Of a stretch of DNA of 64,000 nucleotides, positions 45,712 to 53,706 are shown piece after piece. Location of the stretch: assembly GCF_029213205.1 (NCBI RefSeq), contig NZ_JARGNH010000004.1, positions 1-64,000 on the forward strand, given 5' to 3'. The stretch is from Pseudooceanicola sp. Lineage in GTDB: Bacteria > Pseudomonadota > Alphaproteobacteria > Rhodobacterales > Rhodobacteraceae. Numbering within the stretch: the stretch's first letter is position 1; every line of letters begins with the position of its first letter. A program made the translations under genes and the position numbers. Under the pieces are notes generated by a model, which made no database searches, was not told where the DNA came from, and saw only the letters and a list, made by a program, of their open reading frames with translations.

Positions 45712-46449
45712 ATGTTTGATCTGAGCGGCAAGACCGCACTTGTGACCGGGGCCTCCGGTGGAATTGGTGGCGCGATTGCCAGGGCGCTGCATGGTGCCGG
45801 GGCCAGCGTCGGCCTGTCGGGCACGCGGCTGGAGCCGCTGGAGGCGCTGGCCGTCGAACTCGGCGAGCGAGCGCATGTGCTGCCCTGCAACCTCAGCGAT
45901 GCGGCGGCGGTCGAGGCGCTGCCGAAACAGGCCGTCGAGGCTATGGGATCGGTCGATGTGCTGGTCAACAACGCCGGGATCACCCGCGATCAGATTTTCA
46001 TGCGGATGAGCGATGAGGATTGGCAGAGCGTCATCGAGGTCAACCTGACCTCGACAATGCGGCTGTGCCGGGCGGTGATGCGGCCCATGATGAAGGCGCG
46101 ATGGGGCCGGATCGTCAATATCTCGTCGATCGTCGGCGCCACCGGCAATCCGGGCCAAGCGAATTACGCAGCGTCAAAGGCCGGGCTGGTCGGGATGTCG
46201 AAAAGCATCGCCTATGAGGTCGCCAGCCGCGGCATCACGGTGAATTGCGTGGCGCCCGGGTTCGTCGCCACGGCGATGACCGACAAGCTGAACGACGATC
46301 AAAAGACCGCGATTCTGGGCCAGGTGCCCGCGGGGCGGATGGGCGAGCCGGGCGAGATTGCCGCGGCGGTGCTGTATCTGGCCAGTCCCGAGGCGGGCTA
46401 TGTCACCGGCGCCACCCTGCATGTGAACGGCGGCATGGCGATGCTTTGA
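45712..46449 (+). CDS. fabG: 3-oxoacyl-ACP reductase
   Basis: NADPH-dependent short-chain reductase of the fatty-acid cycle, 245 residues. The cofactor motif TGASGGIG is at about 12-19, NNAG near 87, and the catalytic Tyr-Lys in ANYAASKAG near 150. I favour the ATG at 45712 because GGAG at 45702-45705 fits it; the ATG at 45700 lies before that site. Between fabD and acpP. Confidence 0.95.
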   Translation: MFDLSGKTALVTGASGGIGGAIARALHGAGASVGLSGTRLEPLEALAVELGERAHVLPCNLSDAAAVEALPKQAVEAMGSVDVLVNNAGITRDQIFMRMSDEDWQSVIEVNLTSTMRLCRAVMRPMMKARWGRIVNISSIVGATGNPGQANYAASKAGLVGMSKSIAYEVASRGITVNCVAPGFVATAMTDKLNDDQKTAILGQVPAGRMGEPGEIAAAVLYLASPEAGYVTGATLHVNGGMAML

Positions 46450-46494
46450 GTCGAGACGCTGAAACCGCCGGTTGCATTCGGGCAGCGAAAGCGT

Positions 46495-46522
46495 TTGCCT
46501 CCTTTGCGCCATATGCTATAGG
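46495..46522 (+). promoter_or_regulatory. Candidate promoter of acpP
   Basis: TTGCCT at 46495-46500 and an extended -10 TGCTATAGG (hexamer TATAGG at 46517-46522) are 16 bases apart. It would give a leader of about 135 bases ahead of acpP. Confidence 0.5.
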
Positions 46523-46663
46523 CGGCTGATATTTCGCCGGGGGTTCCAGGACACCAGGCACCCGCAGCCGCGGGATCGAGCCGCCCACATGGGCATGACG
46601 AGCACGACCCCGCTGGGGCGAGGGCAGAACCGGGCCAATGCGCCCAAGACGTGAGGAAGTATC

Positions 46664-46897
46664 ATGAGCGATGTCGCAGACCGGGTGAAAAAGATCGTTG
46701 TCGACCATCTGGGTGTGGAAGAGGATAAGGTTGCTGAGAATGCGTCGTTCATCGACGATCTCGGCGCTGACAGCCTTGACACTGTCGAACTGGTGATGGC
46801 GTTCGAGGAAGAATTCGGGATCGAAATCCCCGATGACGCCGCCGAAAACATCCAGACCTTTGGCGACGCCGTGAAATTCATCACCGAAGCCTCCTGA
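46664..46897 (+). CDS. acpP: Acyl carrier protein
   Basis: 77-residue acidic carrier of fatty-acid intermediates. Ser37 in [19 protein letters not shown] is the phosphopantetheine site. AGGAAG precedes the ATG. It has its own probable promoter and a strong terminator, as expected of an abundant protein, although it follows fabD and fabG. Confidence 0.98.
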   Translation: MSDVADRVKKIVVDHLGVEEDKVAENASFIDDLGADSLDTVELVMAFEEEFGIEIPDDAAENIQTFGDAVKFITEAS

Positions 46898-46935
46898 GCC
46901 AGCGCTTTCGCGCAGCATCAGGCTGATTGATTGAC

Positions 46936-46968
46936 AAGGCCCCTGCCGGAAACGGCGGGGGCCTTTGC
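46936..46968 (+). terminator. Rho-independent terminator of acpP
   Basis: Thirteen-base-pair stem AAGGCCCCTGCCG / CGGCGGGGGCCTT with one T-G pair and a GAAA loop, then TTT. Confidence 0.88.
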
Positions 46969-46995
46969 GATTCCGTCTGGCCTGTCGGGCCAGGA

Positions 46996-48135
46996 TCAGC
47001 GCAGCGCGTCGGTGCGGTAGAGTTTCACGCTGAGCCCGCCATGCGGCACCGGCGGCCCGATCTCGGCGAAATTCAGCCCGGTGGCCTTGGCCAGCCCGCC
47101 ATCGCTGGTCACCATCCCCAGGCGCCAGCCACGGAAATGGTCGCGCAGCACCTGGCCGAGGCTGCCGTAGAGGCCGAACAGCAGGTTGCGATTGCCGATC
47201 CGGTCGCCATAGGGCGGGTTGACCATGATCAGCCCCGGCGCGCCTTCGGGGCGGGTCAACGCGCTGATTGGTTGACAGGCAAACTGGGTCAGCGCCGCCA
47301 CCCCGGCGCGTTCGGCATTTTCTGTCGCCATGCGGATCGCGCCCTGATCGCGATCCCGGCCATAAAAGGTCAGGCCCGGGGTGCCGGGACGCGCCGCGTC
47401 CGCGCGCAGACCCTGCCAGGCGGTGGCATCAAACCCGGCGAGCTGCTCAAAGGCAAAACCGCGGGACCGCCCCGGCGCCAGCCCGGCGGCGATTTCCGCG
47501 GCCTCGATCGGAAAGGTGCCGGAGCCGCACATCGGGTCGAGCACCGGCTCGGAGCCGTCATAGCCGCATTGGCGCAGGAACAGCGCTGCCATGCTTTCCC
47601 GGATCGGGGCCTTGCCCACCGCCAGTTTGTGCCCACGCCGGTGCAGCGGCTCACCGGAGGTGTCGATGGAAATGGTGCAGAGGTCATCCTCGATCCGCAC
47701 CCGAACCAGCAGCCCGGTGCCAGCCTCGGTCGCGCGCGGCGCGCCGAGGGTTTCAGTGATGGCCCGCGCCACCCGCTGGGTCGCGGCCCCGGCGTGATAA
47801 ATGCGCGATTTTCGGCAGGTGGTTTCGATCCTGACTGCCACATCCGGGCGCAGGATCGCCGCCCAGTCCAGCCGCCGGGCGCGTTTGTCGAGCTGCGCCA
47901 GATGCAGCGCCCGAAAGCTGGCAATATGCCACAACACCCGCGTGGCACCGCGCAGCCAGAGATTGGCCTGTTGCACCTCGGCCCAGCCGCCATCGGTTTC
48001 AACGCCGCCCGCGACGATGCTGACGCCGGTCAGGCCCAGCTCGCGCGCCTCTTCGGCCAGCACCGCCTCGAGCCCTGGCGGCGCCGCCAGGAACAGCCCT
48101 CCGGGCGCGCCCTCAGGGGGCGATGAGATGGACAT
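46996..48135 (-). CDS. THUMP-type SAM-dependent RNA methyltransferase
   Basis: Class I methyltransferase of the RlmL/TrmN-like group. An N-terminal ferredoxin-like/THUMP part (about 1-150) precedes the SAM site VLDPMCGSGTFPIEAAEIA (about 195-213) and the catalytic IMVNPPYGDRIG (about 290-301), the NPPY motif of base N-methylation. The exact rRNA or tRNA target cannot be told. The start could be 48135 or 48156; both overlap the 3' end of the upstream minus-strand gene, implying coupling. Confidence 0.9.
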   Translation of the reverse strand: MSISSPPEGAPGGLFLAAPPGLEAVLAEEARELGLTGVSIVAGGVETDGGWAEVQQANLWLRGATRVLWHIASFRALHLAQLDKRARRLDWAAILRPDVAVRIETTCRKSRIYHAGAATQRVARAITETLGAPRATEAGTGLLVRVRIEDDLCTISIDTSGEPLHRRGHKLAVGKAPIRESMAALFLRQCGYDGSEPVLDPMCGSGTFPIEAAEIAAGLAPGRSRGFAFEQLAGFDATAWQGLRADAARPGTPGLTFYGRDRDQGAIRMATENAERAGVAALTQFACQPISALTRPEGAPGLIMVNPPYGDRIGNRNLLFGLYGSLGQVLRDHFRGWRLGMVTSDGGLAKATGLNFAEIGPPVPHGGLSVKLYRTDALR

Positions 48136-48988
48136 CGGGGATGCGTTCGATGGCAAAGACGTCTTCTTCGTATTGCTCGGTCAGGAAATCGACATAGGCC
48201 TCGTCCCAGCCGGGCAGGTCGAGCTCTTCTTCGATTTCCTCTTCAATCGCGAATTTGTCGAGGAAGGCGGCGATCACCCGGCGTTTCTGCCGTTCGGTCA
48301 TCACCGGATGCGAATGCAGATAGGCGCGGAACCGCTGCATGCCCTCGCGGCTCATGATTTCGGAGAGCAGGTCAAAGCCGCCGGTGATCTTGGTGCCATG
48401 TTCGAGCCCGGCCACCTCGCGAATCACCGAACCCCAGATCAGCGGCGTATCCTCGTTGCACCAGACCACGATTTCCACATCCGGGTGGGCGGCGCGCAGG
48501 CGCCGGATCAATTCCGACCAGCGCAGTTGCGTCGGGTCGGTGCCGTCGAGAAAGCTCAGGAATTCCTCCTGCGGGCTCTGCGCGAACAGCGCCGGCAGAA
48601 AACTGGCCGGATTGCGGATGCCGAGGCAGAGAGTCAGCTGATCGCCGGCGAACAATTGCTCGAATTCCGCGATCCGAACCTCGGCGCGCGGATAGAACAT
48701 GCCTTCGCTGACCGCCAGTTTCGGCACGCAAAAGAAATTCTCGCTCGACAGCAGCACCCGCTGGGCGCCGTCCTGTTCGACGATCTGGTCCAGCAGGATG
48801 TCACGGGCATTGACCGCGGGCGGGCCCTTGGCCAGCGCCTGCACCGCGTCGCGCAGCAGGCGGCGATAGCGCGATGGCCCCGGCACGGCGATGCCCTGCG
48901 GCAGGAACAGGTGCTTGTTCTTCAGCAGGCATTTCATCAGCCGGTCTTCGTCGGTGCAATGCGCGCCTGCGTGCAGGACGATTTCCAT
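48113..48988 (-). CDS. Unknown protein with sulfotransferase-like N-terminus
   Basis: 291-residue soluble protein. The opening EIVLHAGAHCTDEDRLMKCL followed by LPQGIAVPGPSRYRRLL resembles bacterial sulfotransferase-fold proteins, which begin with a beta strand, a P-loop of the type HxGTHKTG, and a Leu-rich helix; here the Lys and Gly of the loop are absent, so PAPS binding is doubtful. The C-terminal end is strongly acidic (EEEIEEELDLPGWDEAYVDF). Overlap with the methyltransferase gene suggests co-expression. I cannot assign a function. Confidence 0.75.
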   Translation of the reverse strand: MEIVLHAGAHCTDEDRLMKCLLKNKHLFLPQGIAVPGPSRYRRLLRDAVQALAKGPPAVNARDILLDQIVEQDGAQRVLLSSENFFCVPKLAVSEGMFYPRAEVRIAEFEQLFAGDQLTLCLGIRNPASFLPALFAQSPQEEFLSFLDGTDPTQLRWSELIRRLRAAHPDVEIVVWCNEDTPLIWGSVIREVAGLEHGTKITGGFDLLSEIMSREGMQRFRAYLHSHPVMTERQKRRVIAAFLDKFAIEEEIEEELDLPGWDEAYVDFLTEQYEEDVFAIERIPDVHLIAP

Positions 48989-49073
48989 TTCGGCCGTTTC
49001 CCTCATGCTCGGTCTCTGGTTCTATATCGCGGCGCGGCTGGACAGTAAAAGCGGTTTGCGGCATGGGGCAGGG

Positions 49074-50738
49074 ATGGTGGAGATTCCGACACAAATTCCA
49101 CGGCGGCTGAGCGGGCCATCGGTCTGGTCGCTGGGGGCAATCGTGATTGCGCTGCTGGCGATCGCGCCGATCCTCGCGGTGATCTGGATCGCGCTGGCGC
49201 CACTGCTGCAGGGCGGCGACAATATCTGGCCGCATCTCTGGGCGACAACCCTGCCGCGCTATCTGGCCAACACCCTGTGGTTGATGGCCGGAGTCGGGCT
49301 GCTGACTGCGGCGATGGGCACCGGGGCGGCCTGGATCGTCACCCGTTACCGGTTCCCGGGCGACCGCTGGCTGGATTATCTGCTGCTGTTGCCGCTGGCG
49401 ATTCCGGCCTATGTCGGGGCCTATTCGCTGGTCGATTTCCTGGAATATGCCGGGCCGGTGCAGACCGGGCTGCGCCATCTGATGGGCTGGACCAGCGCCC
49501 GCGACTATTGGTTCCCGCAGATCCGATCGCTGGGGGCGGCGGTGCTGGTGCTGTCGGCGGCGCTATACCCATATGTCTATTTGCTGGCGCGGGCGGCGTT
49601 TCGCGAACAGGCCGGGGCCAGCGAAGAGGTGGCGATGTCACTCGGCGTCGGCGCCTTTGGCCGGTTCCGCCGGGTCGGGCTGCCGCTGGCGCGCCCGGCG
49701 ATTGCCGCCGGGGTCGCGGTGGTGATGATGGAAACCGTGAACGATTTCGGCACCGTCGACTATTTCGCGGTGCAGACCCTGACCACCGGGATTTTCTCGA
49801 CCTGGCTGGAAAGCAACAACGCCGGTGGCGCCGCGCAGATCGCCAGCGTGATCCTGACCCTGGTGGTGGCGCTGGTGCTGATCGAAAAGCTGTCGCGGCG
49901 GCGCTCGCGCCATTACAACGCCGCGCGCGGCCATCGCCCGGTGCGCCCGGTGATATTGCAGGGGCGCGCCGGCTGGCTGGCCTGTGCACTCTGCTGCCTG
50001 CCGGTGCTGTTGGGCTTTGTCCTGCCGAGCACGGTGATCCTCGGCCATGCGTTGGACAATGCCGGGGCCTGGGCCGATCCGGCGCTGGGGCGGGCCTTGC
50101 TGCACACGTTGACGGTCGGCGGCATCGCGGCGCTGCTGACGGTGCTGGCGGCGGTGTTCCTGGTCTATGGGGTGCGCCTGTCGGGGCGGCGGCTGCCGCG
50201 CCTGCTGATGCCGCTGACCACCATTGGCTATGCGGCGCCGGGGGCGGTGCTGGGGGTCGGCATCCTGATCCCGCTGGCGCAGGTCGATCACGCCCTGGCC
50301 GACACAGTCGAGGCGGTCACCGGCCGGAATATCGGGCTGATCCTGACCGGGTCCGCCTTTGCTATGATCCTGGCCTATTCGGTGCGCTTCTTTGCGATTG
50401 CCCAAGGGGCGGCGGATGCGGCATTCGGGCGGGTGTCACCGTCGCTGCCGATGGCGGCGCGCTCGCTGGGGCGCAGCCGTGGCCAGGTGCTGCGGGCGGT
50501 GCATTTCCCGCTGATCCGCGGCACCCTGGCCTCGGCGCTGCTGCTGGTCTTTGTCGATTGCGTCAAGGAGTTGCCCGCCACCCTGCTGCTGCGCCCGTTC
50601 AACTACGACACCCTCGCGACACGGGTGCATGACCAAGCCTCGCTTGAGAATATCGGCGACGCCGCCCCGGCGGCAATCCTGGTGATCCTTGTCGGCCTGG
50701 CCGCCGTCGCACTGTTGGCCCGCGCCAACCGCAGCTAG
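49074..50738 (+). CDS. Iron(III)-type ABC transporter permease, fused two-domain
   Basis: Inner-membrane permease of the FbpB/SfuB group with two similar halves of about six segments each. The EAA loops are EVAMSLGVGAFGRFRRVGLP (about 189-208) and MAARSLGRSRGQVLRAVHFP (about 461-480). Start 49074 (MVEIPTQ) avoids extra hydrophobic sequence in an upstream frame. No periplasmic binding protein or ATPase gene is adjacent, so the partners must be elsewhere. tRNA-Thr follows. Confidence 0.9.
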   Translation: MVEIPTQIPRRLSGPSVWSLGAIVIALLAIAPILAVIWIALAPLLQGGDNIWPHLWATTLPRYLANTLWLMAGVGLLTAAMGTGAAWIVTRYRFPGDRWLDYLLLLPLAIPAYVGAYSLVDFLEYAGPVQTGLRHLMGWTSARDYWFPQIRSLGAAVLVLSAALYPYVYLLARAAFREQAGASEEVAMSLGVGAFGRFRRVGLPLARPAIAAGVAVVMMETVNDFGTVDYFAVQTLTTGIFSTWLESNNAGGAAQIASVILTLVVALVLIEKLSRRRSRHYNAARGHRPVRPVILQGRAGWLACALCCLPVLLGFVLPSTVILGHALDNAGAWADPALGRALLHTLTVGGIAALLTVLAAVFLVYGVRLSGRRLPRLLMPLTTIGYAAPGAVLGVGILIPLAQVDHALADTVEAVTGRNIGLILTGSAFAMILAYSVRFFAIAQGAADAAFGRVSPSLPMAARSLGRSRGQVLRAVHFPLIRGTLASALLLVFVDCVKELPATLLLRPFNYDTLATRVHDQASLENIGDAAPAAILVILVGLAAVALLARANRS

Positions 50739-50790
50739 CGTGATGATCGCACTTGATTGGCTGTGCCAGAGGCCGTAAACGGTCGCCATT

Positions 50791-50866
50791 GCCCCTATAG
50801 CTCAGCTGGTAGAGCAACTGATTTGTAATCAGTAGGTCCGCGGTTCGAGTCCGTGTGGGGGCACCA
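50791..50866 (+). tRNA. tRNA-Thr (UGU)
   Basis: Acceptor GCCCCTA pairs with TGGGGGC (one G-T), D arm AGCTCAGCTGGTAGAGC, anticodon stem ACTGA/TCAGT closing TTTGTAA with anticodon TGT, T arm GGTTCGAGTCC and CCA end. An integrase remnant begins 165 bases downstream. Confidence 0.96.
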
Positions 50867-51031
50867 TTTTATCATCCAGACTTGTACGATGATGTCCGAT
50901 TTCCCCTTGTTTATAAGGTCATTGGCGAGGTCGTTTGTCCGGCGCTGTTTAGGTGCGTCCAGCAGCGCACCCCCACATTGGGGGTATTTCTGGGGGTACG
51001 ATGAACACTGAAAGAATTGCATACCCCCACC

Positions 51032-51259
51032 ATGTCGCTAAGCGATATCAAGATTCGAAACCTACATTCGACAGAAAAGGCCTACAAAGTCAGCGACCTT
51101 GAAGGGTTGTTCATCTTGGTCAAAGTCAGTGGCGCGAAATCGTGGCGGTTCAAGTATCGCATTTATGGGAAGGCACGGCTGTTGGTGATCGGCGACTTCC
51201 TGCAGCGACACTGGCCAAAGCCCGCCAAGCTCGTGACTGAGGTGCCCCTAGATTTTTAG
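51032..51259 (+). pseudogene. Truncated tyrosine recombinase (integrase N-terminus)
   Basis: 75 residues beginning MSLSDIKIRNLHSTEKAYKV and continuing LEGLFILVKVSGAKSWRFKY match the N-terminal DUF4102 arm-binding domain of P4-type integrases. Similarity ends after KARLLVIGDF and the frame stops soon after, so the catalytic domain is gone. Its place just after a tRNA is the usual site for such elements. Repeated TGGGGGTA motifs upstream (around 50980-51000) are typical of integrase leaders. Confidence 0.85.
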
Positions 51260-51299
51260 ATGCTTCACTTGGTAATTTTGGGACCAAGGGGGGACCGAT

Positions 51300-51779
51300 A
51301 TGAGCAAGGGAATTCGATTTACAGACGAGTTTAAGCGGGACGCTGTGGCGCAGGATGTTGAGCGTGGTTACGCGGTCAGTGAAGTGGCCGAGCGGTTAGG
51401 TGTCAGTAGCAAGTCGCTGTACACTTGGAAGGCGCAGTTTTCGAAGTCGCCAAGCGTCAGATCAGAGGTTGCGGAGCAGGCCGCCGAGATCAAACGGTTG
51501 AAGCGTGAGTTGGCCCGCGTGACCGAGGAGCGCACTATTCCAAAAAAAGGCGACCGCGTACTGATGGTTCATTTCAGTGAGGTCTATGCATGGCTTAACG
51601 GTTCCTTTGAAGTCGTCCCATCTTTTCGGACAGGTTCGCAGCGTTTCCAAGGTGTATCGGGTTTAGGTTTCATGCTGCTTTTTGCTCTTCCAAGCCGGTC
51701 CGGTATGCTTGGTCCGGCGGGCACCGATCAAGCGCGGAATGGGGCCGCTTGGTATTGTAGTATGTCATCCAGCTCTTGA
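51300..51779 (+). pseudogene. IS3-family orfA, 3' end replaced
   Basis: Residues 1-80 (SKGIRFTDEFKRDAVAQDVE; LGVSSKSLYTWKAQFSKSP; EIKRLKRELARVTEER) are a typical IS3 OrfA with helix-turn-helix and leucine-zipper-like helix. The expected ERDILKKAxxYFA ending is replaced by unrelated sequence that runs into the next IS remnant from 51604. The catalytic orfB of this copy is missing. Confidence 0.85.
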
Positions 51780-52105
51780 TGACACGCCGGGCCTGGAAGC
51801 CATCATTGATTTCTTCGAGGTAGATCGCCGCTTGTTTCAGGCTTCGCCAGAGACGCTCAATGAAGATGTTGTCCAGATAACGTCCGCGCCGGTCCATCGA
51901 GATGCGCACCCCGGCCTCGGTCAATGTCGTGATCCATGCCGATCCGGTGAACTGTCCGCCTCGATCCGTGTTCATGATATCGGGCGGGCCGTGCTTGGCG
52001 ATGGCCTCGTTCAACGCATCGGCACAGAAGTCAGCATGCATCGTGTTCGAGAGCCGCCAACTCAGAACCTAGCTGACTGTCCAGTTTTATGGGACCACTT
52101 CAAGG
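51604..52105 (-). mobile_element. Internally deleted IS3-family element
   Basis: Imperfect terminal inverted repeats bound this stretch: CCTTTGAAGTCGTCCCAT at 51604 facing GGACCACTTCAAGG ending at 52105; the inner bases CGGACAG and CTGTCC also match. Inside is only the C-terminal part of orfB, so about two thirds of a normal IS3 element is missing. No clear target duplication flanks it. Confidence 0.75.
51670..52068 (-). pseudogene. C-terminal fragment of IS3-family transposase (orfB)
   Basis: Carries the second half of the DDE integrase core: IMNTDRGGQFTGSAW with the second Asp, and LDNIFIERLWRSLKQAAIYL with the Glu, ending YYNTKRPHSALDRCPPDQAY. Upstream the frame reads VLSWRLSNTMHADFC, then meets a stop at the element boundary, so the first catalytic Asp is missing and the protein is inactive. 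Confidence 0.88.
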
Positions 52106-52178
52106 TTTCATGGTCGAACATCCCTCTCTTGAATAGAAGATGCGAACCCGACGACCGTATCTAAAGGGGATAGATCCC

Positions 52179-52292
52179 AATCTTTTTGCCAAAAAGATTT
52201 CGGGCGTGCAGTTTTGGGCGCGTTCTGGGGCTGGCGGTGGCAAGGCTTTTCGACGAAAAGCCTTAGAGAAAACTATTTGTGCAATAGTTTTC
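52179..52292. repeat. Cluster of three perfect hairpins
   Basis: Three perfect inverted repeats lie within 114 bases: AATCTTTTT/AAAAAGATT (52179-52199, loop GCC), AAGGCTTTT/AAAAGCCTT (52242-52264, loop CGACG) and GAAAACTATT/AATAGTTTTC (52268-52292, loop TGTGC). The stems are AT-rich in a GC-rich genome. The stretch lies between the IS remnants and rpiA and holds no convincing gene. Confidence 0.8.
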
Positions 52293-52381
52293 GCGCCCCG
52301 CGGCGATGACGCGCGCCATCGGGCTACCATCCCGGTGCGGCCTTGCCTATAAGCGAGGCGACCCCCTTACGGAGCTGCCCC

Positions 52382-53170
52382 ATGTCCGGAGAACTTTCAC
52401 CCATCGACAAGGCCAAATTTGTTGCCGCCAAGCGATCCGTCGACTTTGTCGAGGATGGCATGCGGGTCGGACTTGGCACCGGATCCACCGCCGCCTGGAT
52501 GGTGCGCTGCCTGGGCGAGCTGGTGCGCGAGGACGGGCTCAAGATCAAGGGCGTGCCGACCTCGGTCCGGACCGCCGAACTGGCCCGCGATTGCGGCATT
52601 CAGGTGATCAGCCTGGACGAGGCGAAGTGGCTGGATCTGACCATCGACGGGGCCGATGAATTCGACCAGGATTTGAACCTGATCAAGGGCGGCGGCGGCG
52701 CGCTGCTGCAGGAAAAGATCGTCGCCACCGCCAGTGACCAGATGATCGTGATCACCGATGTCGGCAAGGAGGTCGAGGCGTTGGGCGCCTTTCCGCTGCC
52801 GCTTGAGTTGATTCCCTTTGGCTGGCAGACCAGCCAGGCGCTGATCGAGGAGATGCTGATCTCGATGGATGTGCTGGGCCGCAATTCGACGCTCAGGATG
52901 AACGGTTCCAGCCCCTTTGTTACCGATGAGGGCAATTTCATTCTCGATCTGCATCTGAACCGGATCGGCAACGCCCGGCAGCTGTCGATGGTGCTGAACC
53001 AGATCCCCGGGGTGGTGGAAAACGGGCTGTTCATCGACATCTGCGACAAGGTCGTGGTCGGCTATGGCGATGGCCGGGTCGAGGTGCGTGACATCAACGA
53101 TGGCTCGATCGAAGAGGATCGTCTGGATTTCCTTGAGGACGACAACCTGTTCCGCGATCTGAGCGACTGA
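52382..53170 (+). CDS. rpiA: Ribose-5-phosphate isomerase A
   Basis: Interconverts ribose-5-phosphate and ribulose-5-phosphate. Family signatures are VGLGTGSTAAWMV (about 29-41), DLTIDGADEFDQDLNLIKGG (about 83-102) and the catalytic GGALLQEKIVA (about 103-113). 262 residues is slightly longer than average owing to the C-terminal tail. First intact gene after the island scar. Confidence 0.95.
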   Translation: MSGELSPIDKAKFVAAKRSVDFVEDGMRVGLGTGSTAAWMVRCLGELVREDGLKIKGVPTSVRTAELARDCGIQVISLDEAKWLDLTIDGADEFDQDLNLIKGGGGALLQEKIVATASDQMIVITDVGKEVEALGAFPLPLELIPFGWQTSQALIEEMLISMDVLGRNSTLRMNGSSPFVTDEGNFILDLHLNRIGNARQLSMVLNQIPGVVENGLFIDICDKVVVGYGDGRVEVRDINDGSIEEDRLDFLEDDNLFRDLSD

Positions 53171-53256
53171 ACCACATGGCTGCGACCGACGAGGGCGCTG
53201 CTGGACAATCCTGACCGTTGCGCGCAGCCTGAGCGCCATCGCAAGGGAGACGCAAG

Positions 53257-53637
53257 ATGGCCGATGTCGAGCAGGCGGCTCTGAAGGTTCTGGACGATTT
53301 CATGGTCGCGCTGAACGCGCAGGACAGCGATGGCATGCGGGCAACGTTGCATTTCCCGCATTATCGCCTGTCCACCTCGGGCGTCCAGGTTTATGAAAAA
53401 GCAGAAGATTACGGGGTAGACACCTTTCTGGCCCGGTCCGATACCGGCGGCTGGCATCACAGCGCCTGGACCCGTCGGACGATCATTCACGCGGATGCGA
53501 ACAAGGCGCATTTGGATGTGGAATTCACCCACTACCGCGCGGATGGGTCGGTGATCGGGGTGTATCCGTCGCTCTGGATCGTGACGCGGATCGACGGGCG
53601 CTGGCGGGTGCAGGCGCGGTCGAGTTACCCCGCCTGA
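53257..53637 (+). CDS. NTF2-like (SnoaL-fold) protein
   Basis: 126-residue protein with the cone-shaped NTF2 fold pattern: helix LKVLDDFMVALNAQDSDGMR (about 9-28), LHFPHYRL, and a closing strand set LWIVTRIDGRWRVQARSSY. No catalytic residues can be assigned. AAGGGAGACGCAAG precedes the ATG. Lies between rpiA and gor on the same strand. Confidence 0.8.
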   Translation: MADVEQAALKVLDDFMVALNAQDSDGMRATLHFPHYRLSTSGVQVYEKAEDYGVDTFLARSDTGGWHHSAWTRRTIIHADANKAHLDVEFTHYRADGSVIGVYPSLWIVTRIDGRWRVQARSSYPA

Positions 53638-53706
53638 CCCGGTGTCGGCTCTGGCCATTCGCGCGGTGCTGTGGTCTATGGGGCGCGACCTTTCGGGGAA
53701 ACGGAC

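Noticed and set aside
52100-52330. 76-residue reverse-strand open frame over the hairpin cluster
   Set aside because: Its residues are just the translation of the inverted repeats, with no ribosome site; treated as repeat DNA.
50791-52380. Direct repeat of the tRNA-Thr 3' end marking the right end of an island
   Set aside because: I looked for a second GGTTCGAGTCCGTG-type sequence up to rpiA and saw none; the attachment pair cannot be defined.
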